This document shows positions 25,791-32,691 of a DNA stretch of 34,966 bases, in pieces. This stretch comes from Calditrichota bacterium (GTDB lineage: Bacteria; Zhuqueibacterota; Zhuqueibacteria; JANLFK01; Oleimicrobiaceae): assembly GCA_014359355.1 (NCBI GenBank), contig JACIZP010000147.1, positions 1-34,966 of the forward strand, given 5' to 3'. Positions within the stretch are counted from its first letter, which is position 1. Every line of letters starts with the position of its first letter. The position numbers were made by a program, and so were the translations under genes. The notes beneath the pieces were generated by a model. The model was not told where the DNA came from. It ran no database searches and saw only the letters and a program-made list of their open reading frames with translations.

Positions 25791-26525
25791 TCAACCCCAC
25801 CTCTTGATGGAGACGTAGAGCGAGATCAAAGAGACGATGAACTGAAAGTAGTACACAAAGTCGCGGAAGGTGAGGCGCGGCACGCGTGGCGCATAGATGA
25901 CGTCACCACTCCTCACGCCAATCTCCGCTAAGGAGGAACCGCGCTCCCAGCTGGTCAACAGGCTCTTCTTTACTGTGCGGCCACCACGCCGCAGCTGCAA
26001 GCGCTGCAGGTCACACTCTGGCCCTGGCCCACCAGCCTGCTCGATGACACTCCACAGAGCATCCCGGGGGTCCACGCGATATGATCCCGGCTGCCGGAAC
26101 TGCCCGAGGAGAGTTACCCTCACTAGCGGTGTCACCGTGATGATCGGGTCTCTGGTGTACGGGCGCAGCTTTTCGCGCAGCACCTCCACCAGCCCGTCCG
26201 GCGTCATCCCCACCACCTTGAGCTTGCCGAAGATGGGGAGAGTGATGTACCCCTCACCGTCAATCACATACTCATTGCTGAACTTGGTAGCAAAGGTCTG
26301 CAGTTCGGCCCGCTCCCAGCTCTCCCAAATGAGGATGCGCACCCCATCACCGTAGCCGAAGGGTGCAGCAGCACTACCTGCGGCCACTCCTTGCCCAAAT
26401 GAAGCGGGCGCCCACCACAACAAAAAGGCCGCAGCCAACATGACTGGGCCGAGCATGCCTTGCAGTCCGCGCCACGAGCCTCTTGCTCGCACATCCTTGA
26501 TCCGCTGTGTCACCATGAGCTTCAC
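25791..26525 (-). CDS. Polysaccharide export protein, OPX/Wza family
   Basis: A 244-residue exported protein. A signal-like hydrophobic segment (MLGPVMLAAAFLLWWAPASFG) is followed by the poly_export domain: YGDGVRILIWESWERAELQ, VIDGEGYITLPIFGKL, then an SLBB-like part with VTLLGQFRQPGSYRVDP. The last 25 residues (FVYYFQFIVSLISLYV) are strongly hydrophobic and could be the membrane-spanning helix. No lipobox cysteine is visible, unlike classical Wza. GTG 26525 is kept as start because GGTGA lies close before it, although ATG 26516 three codons later is possible. It starts 3 nt after the STAS gene and is followed directly by the Wzc-like gene. Together they form the export complex. Confidence 0.92.
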   Translation of the reverse strand: MKLMVTQRIKDVRARGSWRGLQGMLGPVMLAAAFLLWWAPASFGQGVAAGSAAAPFGYGDGVRILIWESWERAELQTFATKFSNEYVIDGEGYITLPIFGKLKVVGMTPDGLVEVLREKLRPYTRDPIITVTPLVRVTLLGQFRQPGSYRVDPRDALWSVIEQAGGPGPECDLQRLQLRRGGRTVKKSLLTSWERGSSLAEIGVRSGDVIYAPRVPRLTFRDFVYYFQFIVSLISLYVSIKRWG

Positions 26526-26528
26526 TCT

Positions 26529-27260
26529 TCACCGCGAGCGGTAGAATCGGTACCGCTTCTCCTTGGTATCCAAGTTGAGCCTCTTCAACAGTGCCCGCAC
26601 CTTGAAGTAGTTCATGCGGGTGTAACCAAATCGAGGGGAGTTCAGAGCACGCATCACTCCCCAAGCCCCGTTGTTGGGGTTCTCGAGGACGATCTTCCGC
26701 ACCTTCTCGGTGAGCGGTAGATCGATAGCCTCAGCGGGTCGGGCGTGGGACGCAGGCTCCACGATCCCCACCGGTGCCACCTGGGCCGTAGCCGGCGTAG
26801 CTCTGCTCGCTACTGGCTGCTGCAGGCGCACTGCTGGCTGCATGTCAAAGTCCACCGACGGCACCACCTGCCGGCGGGCGCTCTTGGACAGATCGTACCC
26901 GGCGCACACGTCAAAGTCATCGATGGCCTCCTCGAGGCTGTCGTAGGAGGCGAGGATGCGATTGAACTCCAGCATCTCGAACACCTCGCGCACCTCGGGG
27001 GTCATGTGCACAATCTTGAGATCGCCGCCACTCTCACGAATGCTGCGTATCTCGCCAACGAACACGCCCCAGCCCGCACTACTGATGTAGTTGACCGCAC
27101 TCAGGTCGACCACGATCTGATAGTGCTCCTCTTGCAGAAGCCTGGTCACGGCCTTGTGCAGGTCCGGAGCAGTGGTGGCGTCCACGTACCCCTTGACGCG
27201 CAGCAGCGTGACCGTGCCCGCCGCGCCCACCTGTGATGTCCGAAGCTGAATACCCTCCAT
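26529..27260 (-). CDS. STAS-domain protein with HTH-like C-terminal domain, probable cluster regulator
   Basis: A 243-residue two-domain protein, first gene of the glycan operon. Residues about 1-115 are a STAS (anti-anti-sigma SpoIIAA-like) domain: VTLLRVKGYVDATTAPDLH, then VVDLSAVNYISSAGWGVFV with serines 60/61 at the usual phosphorylation site. A proline/alanine-rich linker covers about 135-180. The basic C-terminal domain (about 183-243) contains VRKIVLENPNNGAWGVMRAL and YFKVRALLKRLNL followed by KEKRYRFYRSR. It resembles a winged-helix or integrase-like HTH, but this assignment is by eye. The position behind a sigma54-type promoter suggests that it regulates the cluster. A non-DNA-binding adaptor role is the alternative. 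Confidence 0.82.
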   Translation of the reverse strand: MEGIQLRTSQVGAAGTVTLLRVKGYVDATTAPDLHKAVTRLLQEEHYQIVVDLSAVNYISSAGWGVFVGEIRSIRESGGDLKIVHMTPEVREVFEMLEFNRILASYDSLEEAIDDFDVCAGYDLSKSARRQVVPSVDFDMQPAVRLQQPVASRATPATAQVAPVGIVEPASHARPAEAIDLPLTEKVRKIVLENPNNGAWGVMRALNSPRFGYTRMNYFKVRALLKRLNLDTKEKRYRFYRSR

Positions 27261-27265
27261 GAATG

Positions 27266-27278
27266 CCTTACGGTAAGG
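27266..27278 (-). promoter_or_regulatory. Short perfect palindrome in the leader of the STAS gene
   Basis: CCTTAC-C-GTAAGG on the minus strand is a 6-bp inverted repeat with one central base, ending 5 nt before the ATG. Its TAAGG half is also the only Shine-Dalgarno-like sequence of the STAS gene. Protein binding here, or a small RNA hairpin (5-bp stem, 3-nt loop), could control translation. Confidence 0.35.
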
Positions 27279-27312
27279 GTCGCAATGCGGTTACTGCCGG
27301 GCTATTCCCGCT

Positions 27313-27328
27313 CGCAACTATGGTGCCA
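27313..27328 (-). promoter_or_regulatory. Sigma54 (RpoN) -24/-12 promoter of the glycan cluster
   Basis: The minus strand reads TGGCACCATAGTTGCG. The -24 element TGGCAC and the -12 element TTGC match the consensus, with exactly 10 nt between GG (27326-27327) and GC (27314-27315). Only positions 7 and 16 of the 16-bp consensus differ. Transcription would begin near 27302, about 40 nt before the STAS gene ATG. The site lies in the 206-bp gap after glgA. Such promoters need an enhancer-binding ATPase, and none is encoded in this window. Confidence 0.65.
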
Positions 27329-27442
27329 TGGAGCGTGCCCCGCGCCATGAGCACCCAGGTACGAGAAAACAAGGCGTTACTTTCTTCCGTGTCCAGTCTG
27401 CGGCCAATTCTTCCTGCGGGGATGTCGTTTGCGGAAACACGC

Positions 27443-27462
27443 TGTCGCAGCCTGTAACAGCC
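27443..27462 (-). promoter_or_regulatory. Tandem 10-bp repeat, possible activator site
   Basis: Two adjacent 10-bp units, TGTCGCAGCC and TGTAACAGCC on the plus strand, differ at two central bases. Each unit contains the arms of a small inverted repeat (CTGnnACAG on the minus strand). They are one helical turn apart and about 125 bp upstream of the -24 element, where enhancer-binding proteins of sigma54 promoters commonly bind. They sit just 5 bp past the glgA stop codon. Confidence 0.35.
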
Positions 27463-27466
27463 GACG

Positions 27467-28957
27467 CTATTTCCTTTTGCTCGCCTCCAGCTTGGCATAC
27501 AGCCTGACGTACTTGGTGGCGGAGTTCTTCCAACTAAAGTTGCTGCGCATGGCGCTCTTCACCAGACGCAGCCAGGTCTTTTGATCCGCAAACACGGCAA
27601 GCGCTCTCTCCACCGCTTGCAGCATGGCGGCAGCGCTGTACTCGGTGAAGACAAAACCATTGCCCGTGCCCCGCCGGGGGTCAAAGTCGACAATCGTGTC
27701 TGCCAGCCCGCCGGTGGCCCGCACGATGGGGATCGTGCCGTAGACCAGACTGTACATCTGGTTCAGGCCACATGGTTCGTACCGGGAAGGCATGAGGAAC
27801 ATGTCAGCCCCAGCCTCAATCTGGTGCGCAAGGGTGTTGTCAAAGCGCAGGTTCACAGAAACCTTCTTCGGGTGCCGTTTGGCAAGCCCGGCAAAGAGTT
27901 TGTGGTATCTCGGATCGCCAGTTCCCAGCACGACAAGCTGCACGTCCATCTTCATCAGCGCCGGGAAGGCTTCTGCCACCAGATCGAATCCTTTCTGATC
28001 GGCAAGACGAGAGATCATGCCGATTACCGGCACCTCCGGGCGATAAGGCAAGCCAAGGCCTTCGACCAGCGCTTTCTTATTTTCGGCCTTGCCCGCAAGG
28101 TCGGTGGCAGAATAGGTCCTGGCAATCAGCGGATCGGTTTTGGGGTTCCACACCGTGTCGTCGATGCCATTGAGGATGCCATACAGCGCGTCACGCCGCG
28201 CACGCAGCTCCTCCTGCAGGCCGCACCCAATCTCGGGATCGGAAGTGATCTCCTCAGCATAACGCTCGCTCACCGTGGAAATGGCGTCGGCAAAAACAAT
28301 GCCGGCCTTCATGAAACTCAACTTGCCGTAGAACTCAACGCCCCCCTGCCCACGGAAGAGCTCTGCCGGGAGGCCGGTGAGGCGAAACTTGGCCTTGGGA
28401 AAGATGCCTTGGTAGGCCAAGTTGTGGATGGTAAAGAGGGTCGAGGTCTTGGCAAAGAGGCGCTCATGGCTGTAGGTGGTCTTCAGCAGAACCGGAATGA
28501 GCCCGGTGTGCCAATCGTTGCAGTGAATCACATGCGGCTGCCAGTGGAGGAGCTTGACGGTCTCCAAGACACCCTTGCAGAAGAAAGTGAAGCGCTCTGC
28601 GTTATCAGGCCAGTCCTTGCCGGTCTTGGGGTCTGTGTAAAGGTCCTGCCGACCAAAGAGGGGCGGATAGTCCAGGAAGTAAACCTGCACTTTCGTGTCC
28701 GGGATGAAGGCCGACTTGACGCTGCCCACGAGTCTTTCGCCTCCCAGGTCTACGGGTATTTCGCGGAGGCGAATAACCTCGCGGAGCACATACTTGCGCT
28801 CGTTGATCGAGCCGTACTTGGGCATCATCACGCGGATGTCATGGCCGAGGTCTTGCAACGCTTTGGGCAGAGCAGCAGCCACATCGGCAAGTCCGCCCGT
28901 TTTGGCAAAGGGCGCAACTTCCGAGGCGACGTACAGTATCTTCAACGGCGATCTCAT
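27467..28957 (-). CDS. glgA: Glycogen (starch) synthase
   Basis: A 496-residue GT5 enzyme that transfers glucose from ADP-glucose (or UDP-glucose) to an alpha-1,4-glucan. The N-terminal domain begins KILYVASEVAPFAKTGGLADV with the substrate-binding KTGGL at residues 19-23, followed by HVIHCNDWHTGLIPVLLK and TLFTIHNLAYQGIFP. The C-terminal domain has ILNGIDDTVWNP, IGMISRLADQKGFD, MPSRYEPCGLNQMYS and RATGGLADTIVD. ATG 28957 is preferred to an in-frame ATG at 28981, since GAGGA stands at proper distance and family members start here. Its own promoter lies at 29021-29049. No other glycogen genes are seen in the window. Confidence 0.96.
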   Translation of the reverse strand: MRSPLKILYVASEVAPFAKTGGLADVAAALPKALQDLGHDIRVMMPKYGSINERKYVLREVIRLREIPVDLGGERLVGSVKSAFIPDTKVQVYFLDYPPLFGRQDLYTDPKTGKDWPDNAERFTFFCKGVLETVKLLHWQPHVIHCNDWHTGLIPVLLKTTYSHERLFAKTSTLFTIHNLAYQGIFPKAKFRLTGLPAELFRGQGGVEFYGKLSFMKAGIVFADAISTVSERYAEEITSDPEIGCGLQEELRARRDALYGILNGIDDTVWNPKTDPLIARTYSATDLAGKAENKKALVEGLGLPYRPEVPVIGMISRLADQKGFDLVAEAFPALMKMDVQLVVLGTGDPRYHKLFAGLAKRHPKKVSVNLRFDNTLAHQIEAGADMFLMPSRYEPCGLNQMYSLVYGTIPIVRATGGLADTIVDFDPRRGTGNGFVFTEYSAAAMLQAVERALAVFADQKTWLRLVKSAMRSNFSWKNSATKYVRLYAKLEASKRK

Positions 28958-29020
28958 TGCGTCCTCACGCGTCAGTTGCATGCCCAGCGCACTCTTCCAT
29001 ACGGCAAGAATCGACCTTTG

Positions 29021-29049
29021 AAGATACGAAAATTCCGCGCCAAAATCAA
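29021..29049 (-). promoter_or_regulatory. Sigma70-type promoter for glgA
   Basis: On the minus strand TTGATT (29044-29049) is followed after 17 bp by TATCTT (29021-29026). Four of six bases match each consensus. The region is AT-rich in a GC-rich context. It lies about 65 bp upstream of the glgA ATG, in the gap after the RNA methyltransferase gene. Confidence 0.5.
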
Positions 29050-29052
29050 TGA

Positions 29053-29087
29053 GAAAAAAGCCCTTAGCCCATGGTCAGGAGATAGGC
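29053..29087 (-). terminator. Weak terminator candidate after the RNA methyltransferase gene
   Basis: On the minus strand GCCTAT (29082-29087) can pair with ATGGGC (29067-29072), a 6-bp stem with one G-U pair and a 9-nt loop. A run of six T (29053-29059 region) starts about 7 nt later. The distance between stem and T-run makes this only a candidate. Confidence 0.3.
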
Positions 29088-29099
29088 CTCTGTTGCCCC

Positions 29100-30527
29100 T
29101 TATCCCTCTTTTTCCAAGAGCGCCACTGCCTCGATGTGCCAGGTCTGCGGGAACATGTCTACCGGCGTCACCTCGCCCAGGCGATATCCGCCCTGGCACA
29201 ACACTGCCAGATCGCGTGCCAAAGTCGAGGGGTTGCAGGAGACGTACACAATCCGCCGCGGCGCCACCTTGAGGAGCACTTCCAGCACCCGCGGGTGCAC
29301 TCCGGCCCGCGGCGGGTCCACCACCACAACCTCCGGCCGGATATCGGGTGCCTCGGCAACCAACTTCTCCACAGAGGTGCGCACGTCGCCACTCACGAAA
29401 TGGCAGTTGCCAATGCCGTTGCGCGCGCAATTGCCTCTTGCGTCCGCGACCGCCTCCTCGGCGAGCTCAAAGCCCCATACCTCACGCGCCCTCTCCGCCA
29501 GGAAGATGCTGATGGTCCCAGTGCCACAGTAGAGGTCAAACACCACCTCGTCGCCGCGCAGGCTGGCATATCGCAGCACCGTCTCGTACAGACGGAGGGC
29601 TTGCTCCGGGTTGGACTGGAAAAAGGAGGTGGCAGAAATTTGGAAGCGATAGCGCCCCAGTTGCTCCTCGATGGCGGGCTGTCCGGCCAGAACGAACTGC
29701 TGTTCCCCGTACGCTACGTTCGCCGGGGAGGTGGAGATGGTTGACACGACGCTGACAATGCCAGGGAATCGCTCTCTAAGTTCACTGGAAAGGGCCTTGA
29801 GCCCGGCTTCATCGAAGGCGGAGGTCACCATGTTGACCATCACCTGCCCGGTCTGCTTCCCCTCGCGAATGACCGCGTGCCGCCAGAACCCCTGGCGGCT
29901 TGCCGTCGAGTAGGCAGGAAGACCCGAGCGCCGCGCAAACTGCCGGATATGGGCCAAAATCTCGTTGCTCAGGGGCGAAAGCAGATGACAGTCGCCCACG
30001 TCCACGACTGCGTCGAAGCGCCCGCGAGGATGGAGACCAAGGTAAACTCCCGGTTGGCGGTTGCTTTCCTGGGCCAGGTGGGCAGCAGGTACCCAGGCGC
30101 GGTCGGAAAAGGCGAATTCCATCTTATTGCGATAGAAGAACTCCTGCGGACTGGCCAACGCCGGAACCACCGGCGGCGATGCGATGCCCCCTAGGCGCTC
30201 GAGGCAGTCAATCACATGCTGGCGCTTCACCTCGAGCTGGGCATCGTAGCGGAGGTGCTGCAACTGACACCCACCGCACTCCGGGAAGTGGCGACAAGGT
30301 GGCGTGGTTGCCAAAGGCGATTGCCGCACCACCTCGACGATGCGCGCCTCAGCATACGTCCGCTTCCGCCGCGTGATGCGCACCCGGACAAGCTGCTCTG
30401 GCAGGGCCCCCTCCACAAACACGACCAGATCGTCCACCCTTGCGACACCCTTGCCACCGAAGGCAAGGGAGAGAACCTCCACCTCTATTTCCGCGCCCTT
30501 TTCCAGGCTCATCCGCTGTCCGCTCAT
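29100..30527 (-). CDS. rlmD: 23S rRNA (uracil-C5)-methyltransferase, RlmD/TrmA family
   Basis: A 475-residue RNA m5U methyltransferase. It has an N-terminal TRAM domain (about residues 8-68) and iron-sulfur cluster cysteines C78-x5-C84-x2-C87 (PPCRHFPECGGCQ), with a fourth likely in VDVGDCHLL. The catalytic fold carries FDLYCGTGTISIFLA (SAM motif), VVVDPPRAGVHPR, and the nucleophile cysteine in YVSCNPSTLARD. ATG 30527 is chosen because GGGAGG lies four bases before it. An in-frame TTG at 30545 would be an unlikely alternative. A terminator separates it from the upstream lipoprotein gene. The precise target (U1939 of 23S rRNA or another uridine) cannot be decided from sequence alone. Confidence 0.92.
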   Translation of the reverse strand: MSGQRMSLEKGAEIEVEVLSLAFGGKGVARVDDLVVFVEGALPEQLVRVRITRRKRTYAEARIVEVVRQSPLATTPPCRHFPECGGCQLQHLRYDAQLEVKRQHVIDCLERLGGIASPPVVPALASPQEFFYRNKMEFAFSDRAWVPAAHLAQESNRQPGVYLGLHPRGRFDAVVDVGDCHLLSPLSNEILAHIRQFARRSGLPAYSTASRQGFWRHAVIREGKQTGQVMVNMVTSAFDEAGLKALSSELRERFPGIVSVVSTISTSPANVAYGEQQFVLAGQPAIEEQLGRYRFQISATSFFQSNPEQALRLYETVLRYASLRGDEVVFDLYCGTGTISIFLAERAREVWGFELAEEAVADARGNCARNGIGNCHFVSGDVRTSVEKLVAEAPDIRPEVVVVDPPRAGVHPRVLEVLLKVAPRRIVYVSCNPSTLARDLAVLCQGGYRLGEVTPVDMFPQTWHIEAVALLEKEG

Positions 30528-30542
30528 TGTGCCTCCCTCTCG

Positions 30543-30577
30543 CAAAAAGAAGAGCCGGCGGCGTGCCGAGCCGGCTC
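30543..30577 (-). terminator. Rho-independent terminator after the NlpC/P60 gene
   Basis: A perfect 8-bp stem, GAGCCGGC (30552-30559) with GCCGGCTC (30570-30577), has a 10-nt loop that can itself pair GGC with GCC. On the minus strand it is followed directly by TTCTTTTTG. It stands 28 nt past the lipoprotein stop and ends the larA-like/NlpC transcription unit. Confidence 0.85.
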
Positions 30578-30605
30578 CGAGACTGTTCTTCTGCCCAGCA
30601 CGAGG

Positions 30606-31229
30606 TCAGCGGACGACATACCCCACGAGGCGCCGCGCGCCCACGTAGTGCTGGCGATAGTACGCTTCGTCAAGTCCAGAGATAACCACCCCCCTGGTGG
30701 GGCTGGCATGGACAAAGAGCCCCTTCGCCACGTAGATGCCGACGTGGGTGACCTCGCCCACCCCAGCTGCCTCGAAAAAGACCAAGTCCGAGAAGCGCAG
30801 AGAGTCCCGCTCCACTGGCTCGCCGATGCGGTACATGGCCTCTGCCGAACGCGGCAGAGTCAACCCCCAGGCGCGACGGAACACGGCGTAGACAAAGCCA
30901 GAACAGTCGGTCCCTTCGGGCGAGGAGCCGCCCCACACGTACGGGGCATTGAGAAAGGCCTTGATCTCTTCTGCCAAGGCGACGATCTGCTCGTCGGTCA
31001 ATCCGGTCCAGGTGCGCCGCCGCTGACGGGAAGGCATTGCTTGCCCCGGCTCACCCATAGACTCCGGGCCATGGTTACGGTCAACTGCAACGGCAGCATC
31101 AGCTGCCGGATACTCCCTACCAGGCCTTTCTCGCTCATTGCCTCCGCCTAAGGTGCGAGGCGTTGGTTCCATATAACTGCAGCCACCCAAGACCAGCAAA
31201 GCCATCCAGACGATTGACCGAAACCTCAT
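30606..31229 (-). CDS. NlpC/P60 family lipoprotein, probable cell-wall endopeptidase
   Basis: A 207-residue lipoprotein. The N-terminus MRFRSIVWMALLVLGGCSYM is a signal peptide with a lipobox (LGGC, Cys17). After a low-complexity linker, a helix TDEQIVALAEEIKAFLNAPY leads into the NlpC/P60 domain with the catalytic cysteine in GTDCSGFVYAVF, the histidine in VTHVGIYVA, and FVHASPTRGV. Such enzymes cut peptide bonds in peptidoglycan stems. The frame is open to 31538, but that part overlaps the upstream gene, and ATG 31229 both overlaps its stop (ATGA) and begins a proper signal peptide. An intrinsic terminator follows. Confidence 0.93.
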   Translation of the reverse strand: MRFRSIVWMALLVLGGCSYMEPTPRTLGGGNERERPGREYPAADAAVAVDRNHGPESMGEPGQAMPSRQRRRTWTGLTDEQIVALAEEIKAFLNAPYVWGGSSPEGTDCSGFVYAVFRRAWGLTLPRSAEAMYRIGEPVERDSLRFSDLVFFEAAGVGEVTHVGIYVAKGLFVHASPTRGVVISGLDEAYYRQHYVGARRLVGYVVR

Positions 31230-32500
31230 CCTCCCTCCACTACCGGCAGCGTGAAGTGTGCATGGGGGAGCACCGCCATTTTCGCCCCAGACGGCAGTTC
31301 GGACAGGGCCTGTTCCACCGCCACCTGCACTGCGGGCTGCACGCGAACGCCCATGGCCGACCCGGCATCTGGCTCGAGCATCCCCACCACCGTCACCCTG
31401 ATACGGCGCAGTAGCTCGCGCAAACCGAGGGCGGTAGTGCCAAAAGAACGATACTCCTTGCGCAGCTTGCTGGCCAGCTCGTGCGGCGTAACCGCGAAAA
31501 AGTCCAAGAAATACTCGCAGCCGAGACCTGCGCGGCACTCGGCGATCAAGAGGAGGTGGCCACCGTCGCTGACCAGCAGCGAAGCATTGCGCATGGCGCG
31601 GAAGGTCTTGACAAAGTCGTCGTCAAAGGGCGATCCCCCGCAGCTGGCAATGACCAATGGCACGCGTTCGGCCACACGCACTTTGTAGAAGCTGTCCGCC
31701 AGTTGGCGGGCCTTCTCCCAACTCGGGGCCAATGCGCCTGCGCACGCCTGCCGCACCCTGCCCTGCGCGTCCACAATCAAGTGCAGGGCAAAGTCCACCT
31801 GCACAAACTTCATCGAGTCCAGAATGTCCTGGTAAATGGGGTTGCCCGCCGCAACGCCCGGTGCGCAGGTGTCCGCCAGCCCTCCTCGCGTCACATCTAT
31901 CCCCAATGCGTGGCACCTGAGCACAGTCTCCAAGCCGGCGCACCCAGGGTTCAGCAGCTTTGGCCCGCCCGCATAGCCTGTGAGCGGGTGGTGGCTGGTG
32001 CCTCCGGCCAGGAGCAGTCGCTCCGCCTTCACCACGTACTTGTGCAGCCATACCGGCGTGCCATTGACCGTTTCCCCAAGATGAACGAGCTCCGAGGCCT
32101 GGCGGCAGTCGTGGTCAATAGTGCGCACACGGCGGTAGATCTCCGGACCGACCACCTCCTGCCGCTCAGCGTCGGTCTGCGTCCCATGGCTCCCTGTGGC
32201 AAATAGGATGGTAATATCTCGATCGTGAATGCCCTTGCGGTTGAGGAGATCAATCAGCAAGGGGAGGAAGACACGCGCGCCGCAGCGCCGAGAGGCATCC
32301 GGGATGACGATCGTCGTCCGTTCTCCGCGCCGCACCAGCCGTTCCAGGGGAGGCGCGCCCAACGGTTTGCTCAGCGCAGCATTGATGATCTCCTCTTCGG
32401 CAACAGGCAAATCGTCCCCAATATCCACCACCGCCAGCACCCGCTCATCCGGGAGGTCTATTGTCAGGAATGAACGTCCATAGGCCAGTCTCAGCTGCAT
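31226..32500 (-). CDS. LarA-family nickel-dependent racemase-like protein (DUF2088)
   Basis: A 424-residue protein of the lactate racemase LarA superfamily. It has the N-terminal MQLRLAYGRSFLTIDLP, TTIVIPDASRRCGARVFLP, ILFATGSHG, and HHPLTGYAGGPKLLNPGCAG, where the lysine corresponds by position to the residue that binds the nickel pincer cofactor. VPLVIASCGGSPFDDDFVKT lies in the C-terminal half. ATG 32500 is chosen because it sits 42 nt after a strong -10, and an upstream TTG (32530) would add only ten residues. Family members racemise or epimerise various 2-hydroxy acids. The substrate here is unknown, and no larB/C/E cofactor genes are visible. It is co-transcribed with an NlpC/P60 lipoprotein. 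Confidence 0.87.
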   Translation of the reverse strand: MQLRLAYGRSFLTIDLPDERVLAVVDIGDDLPVAEEEIINAALSKPLGAPPLERLVRRGERTTIVIPDASRRCGARVFLPLLIDLLNRKGIHDRDITILFATGSHGTQTDAERQEVVGPEIYRRVRTIDHDCRQASELVHLGETVNGTPVWLHKYVVKAERLLLAGGTSHHPLTGYAGGPKLLNPGCAGLETVLRCHALGIDVTRGGLADTCAPGVAAGNPIYQDILDSMKFVQVDFALHLIVDAQGRVRQACAGALAPSWEKARQLADSFYKVRVAERVPLVIASCGGSPFDDDFVKTFRAMRNASLLVSDGGHLLLIAECRAGLGCEYFLDFFAVTPHELASKLRKEYRSFGTTALGLRELLRRIRVTVVGMLEPDAGSAMGVRVQPAVQVAVEQALSELPSGAKMAVLPHAHFTLPVVEGG

Positions 32501-32541
32501 GACTCCTGCCAGGTTAGTCGCACCGGCCAATTAGGCCATAG

Positions 32542-32570
32542 AAAATAGCGGAAAAAATCCTCATTGTCAA
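32542..32570 (-). promoter_or_regulatory. Strong sigma70 promoter for the larA-like/NlpC operon
   Basis: On the minus strand TTGACA (32565-32570) is followed by a 17-bp spacer and TATTTT (32542-32547). The -35 is perfect and the -10 matches four of six. It lies 42 bp upstream of the ATG at 32500 in an AT-rich patch. Confidence 0.75.
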
Positions 32571-32605
32571 CCGGTTTTTGGCGTGCCCCATCGGCAGCAA
32601 AGGGC

Positions 32606-32634
32606 TTGCTTGTTTCGCGGTTTTTGCCTACTTT
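32606..32634 (+). promoter_or_regulatory. Divergent promoter for the plus-strand GT2 operon
   Basis: TTGCTT (32606-32611), a 17-bp spacer and TACTTT (32629-32634) form a sigma70-type promoter. The -10 region reads TACTTTTG, which also fits the TAnnTTTG pattern of Bacteroidetes-type promoters. It lies about 57 bp before the GTG start at 32692 and back to back with the larA-like promoter. Confidence 0.5.
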
Positions 32635-32691
32635 TGCACAGAGTCTCGGTGAGCCGGATGTGCGCCCGTCACGACCCAGGGTGAGGGACTT

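Noticed and set aside
27581-29272. Very long plus-strand frame (563 codons) opposite glgA
   Set aside because: It is the complement of a highly conserved glgA gene in GC-rich DNA. The translation has no recognisable domain and runs into the next gene.
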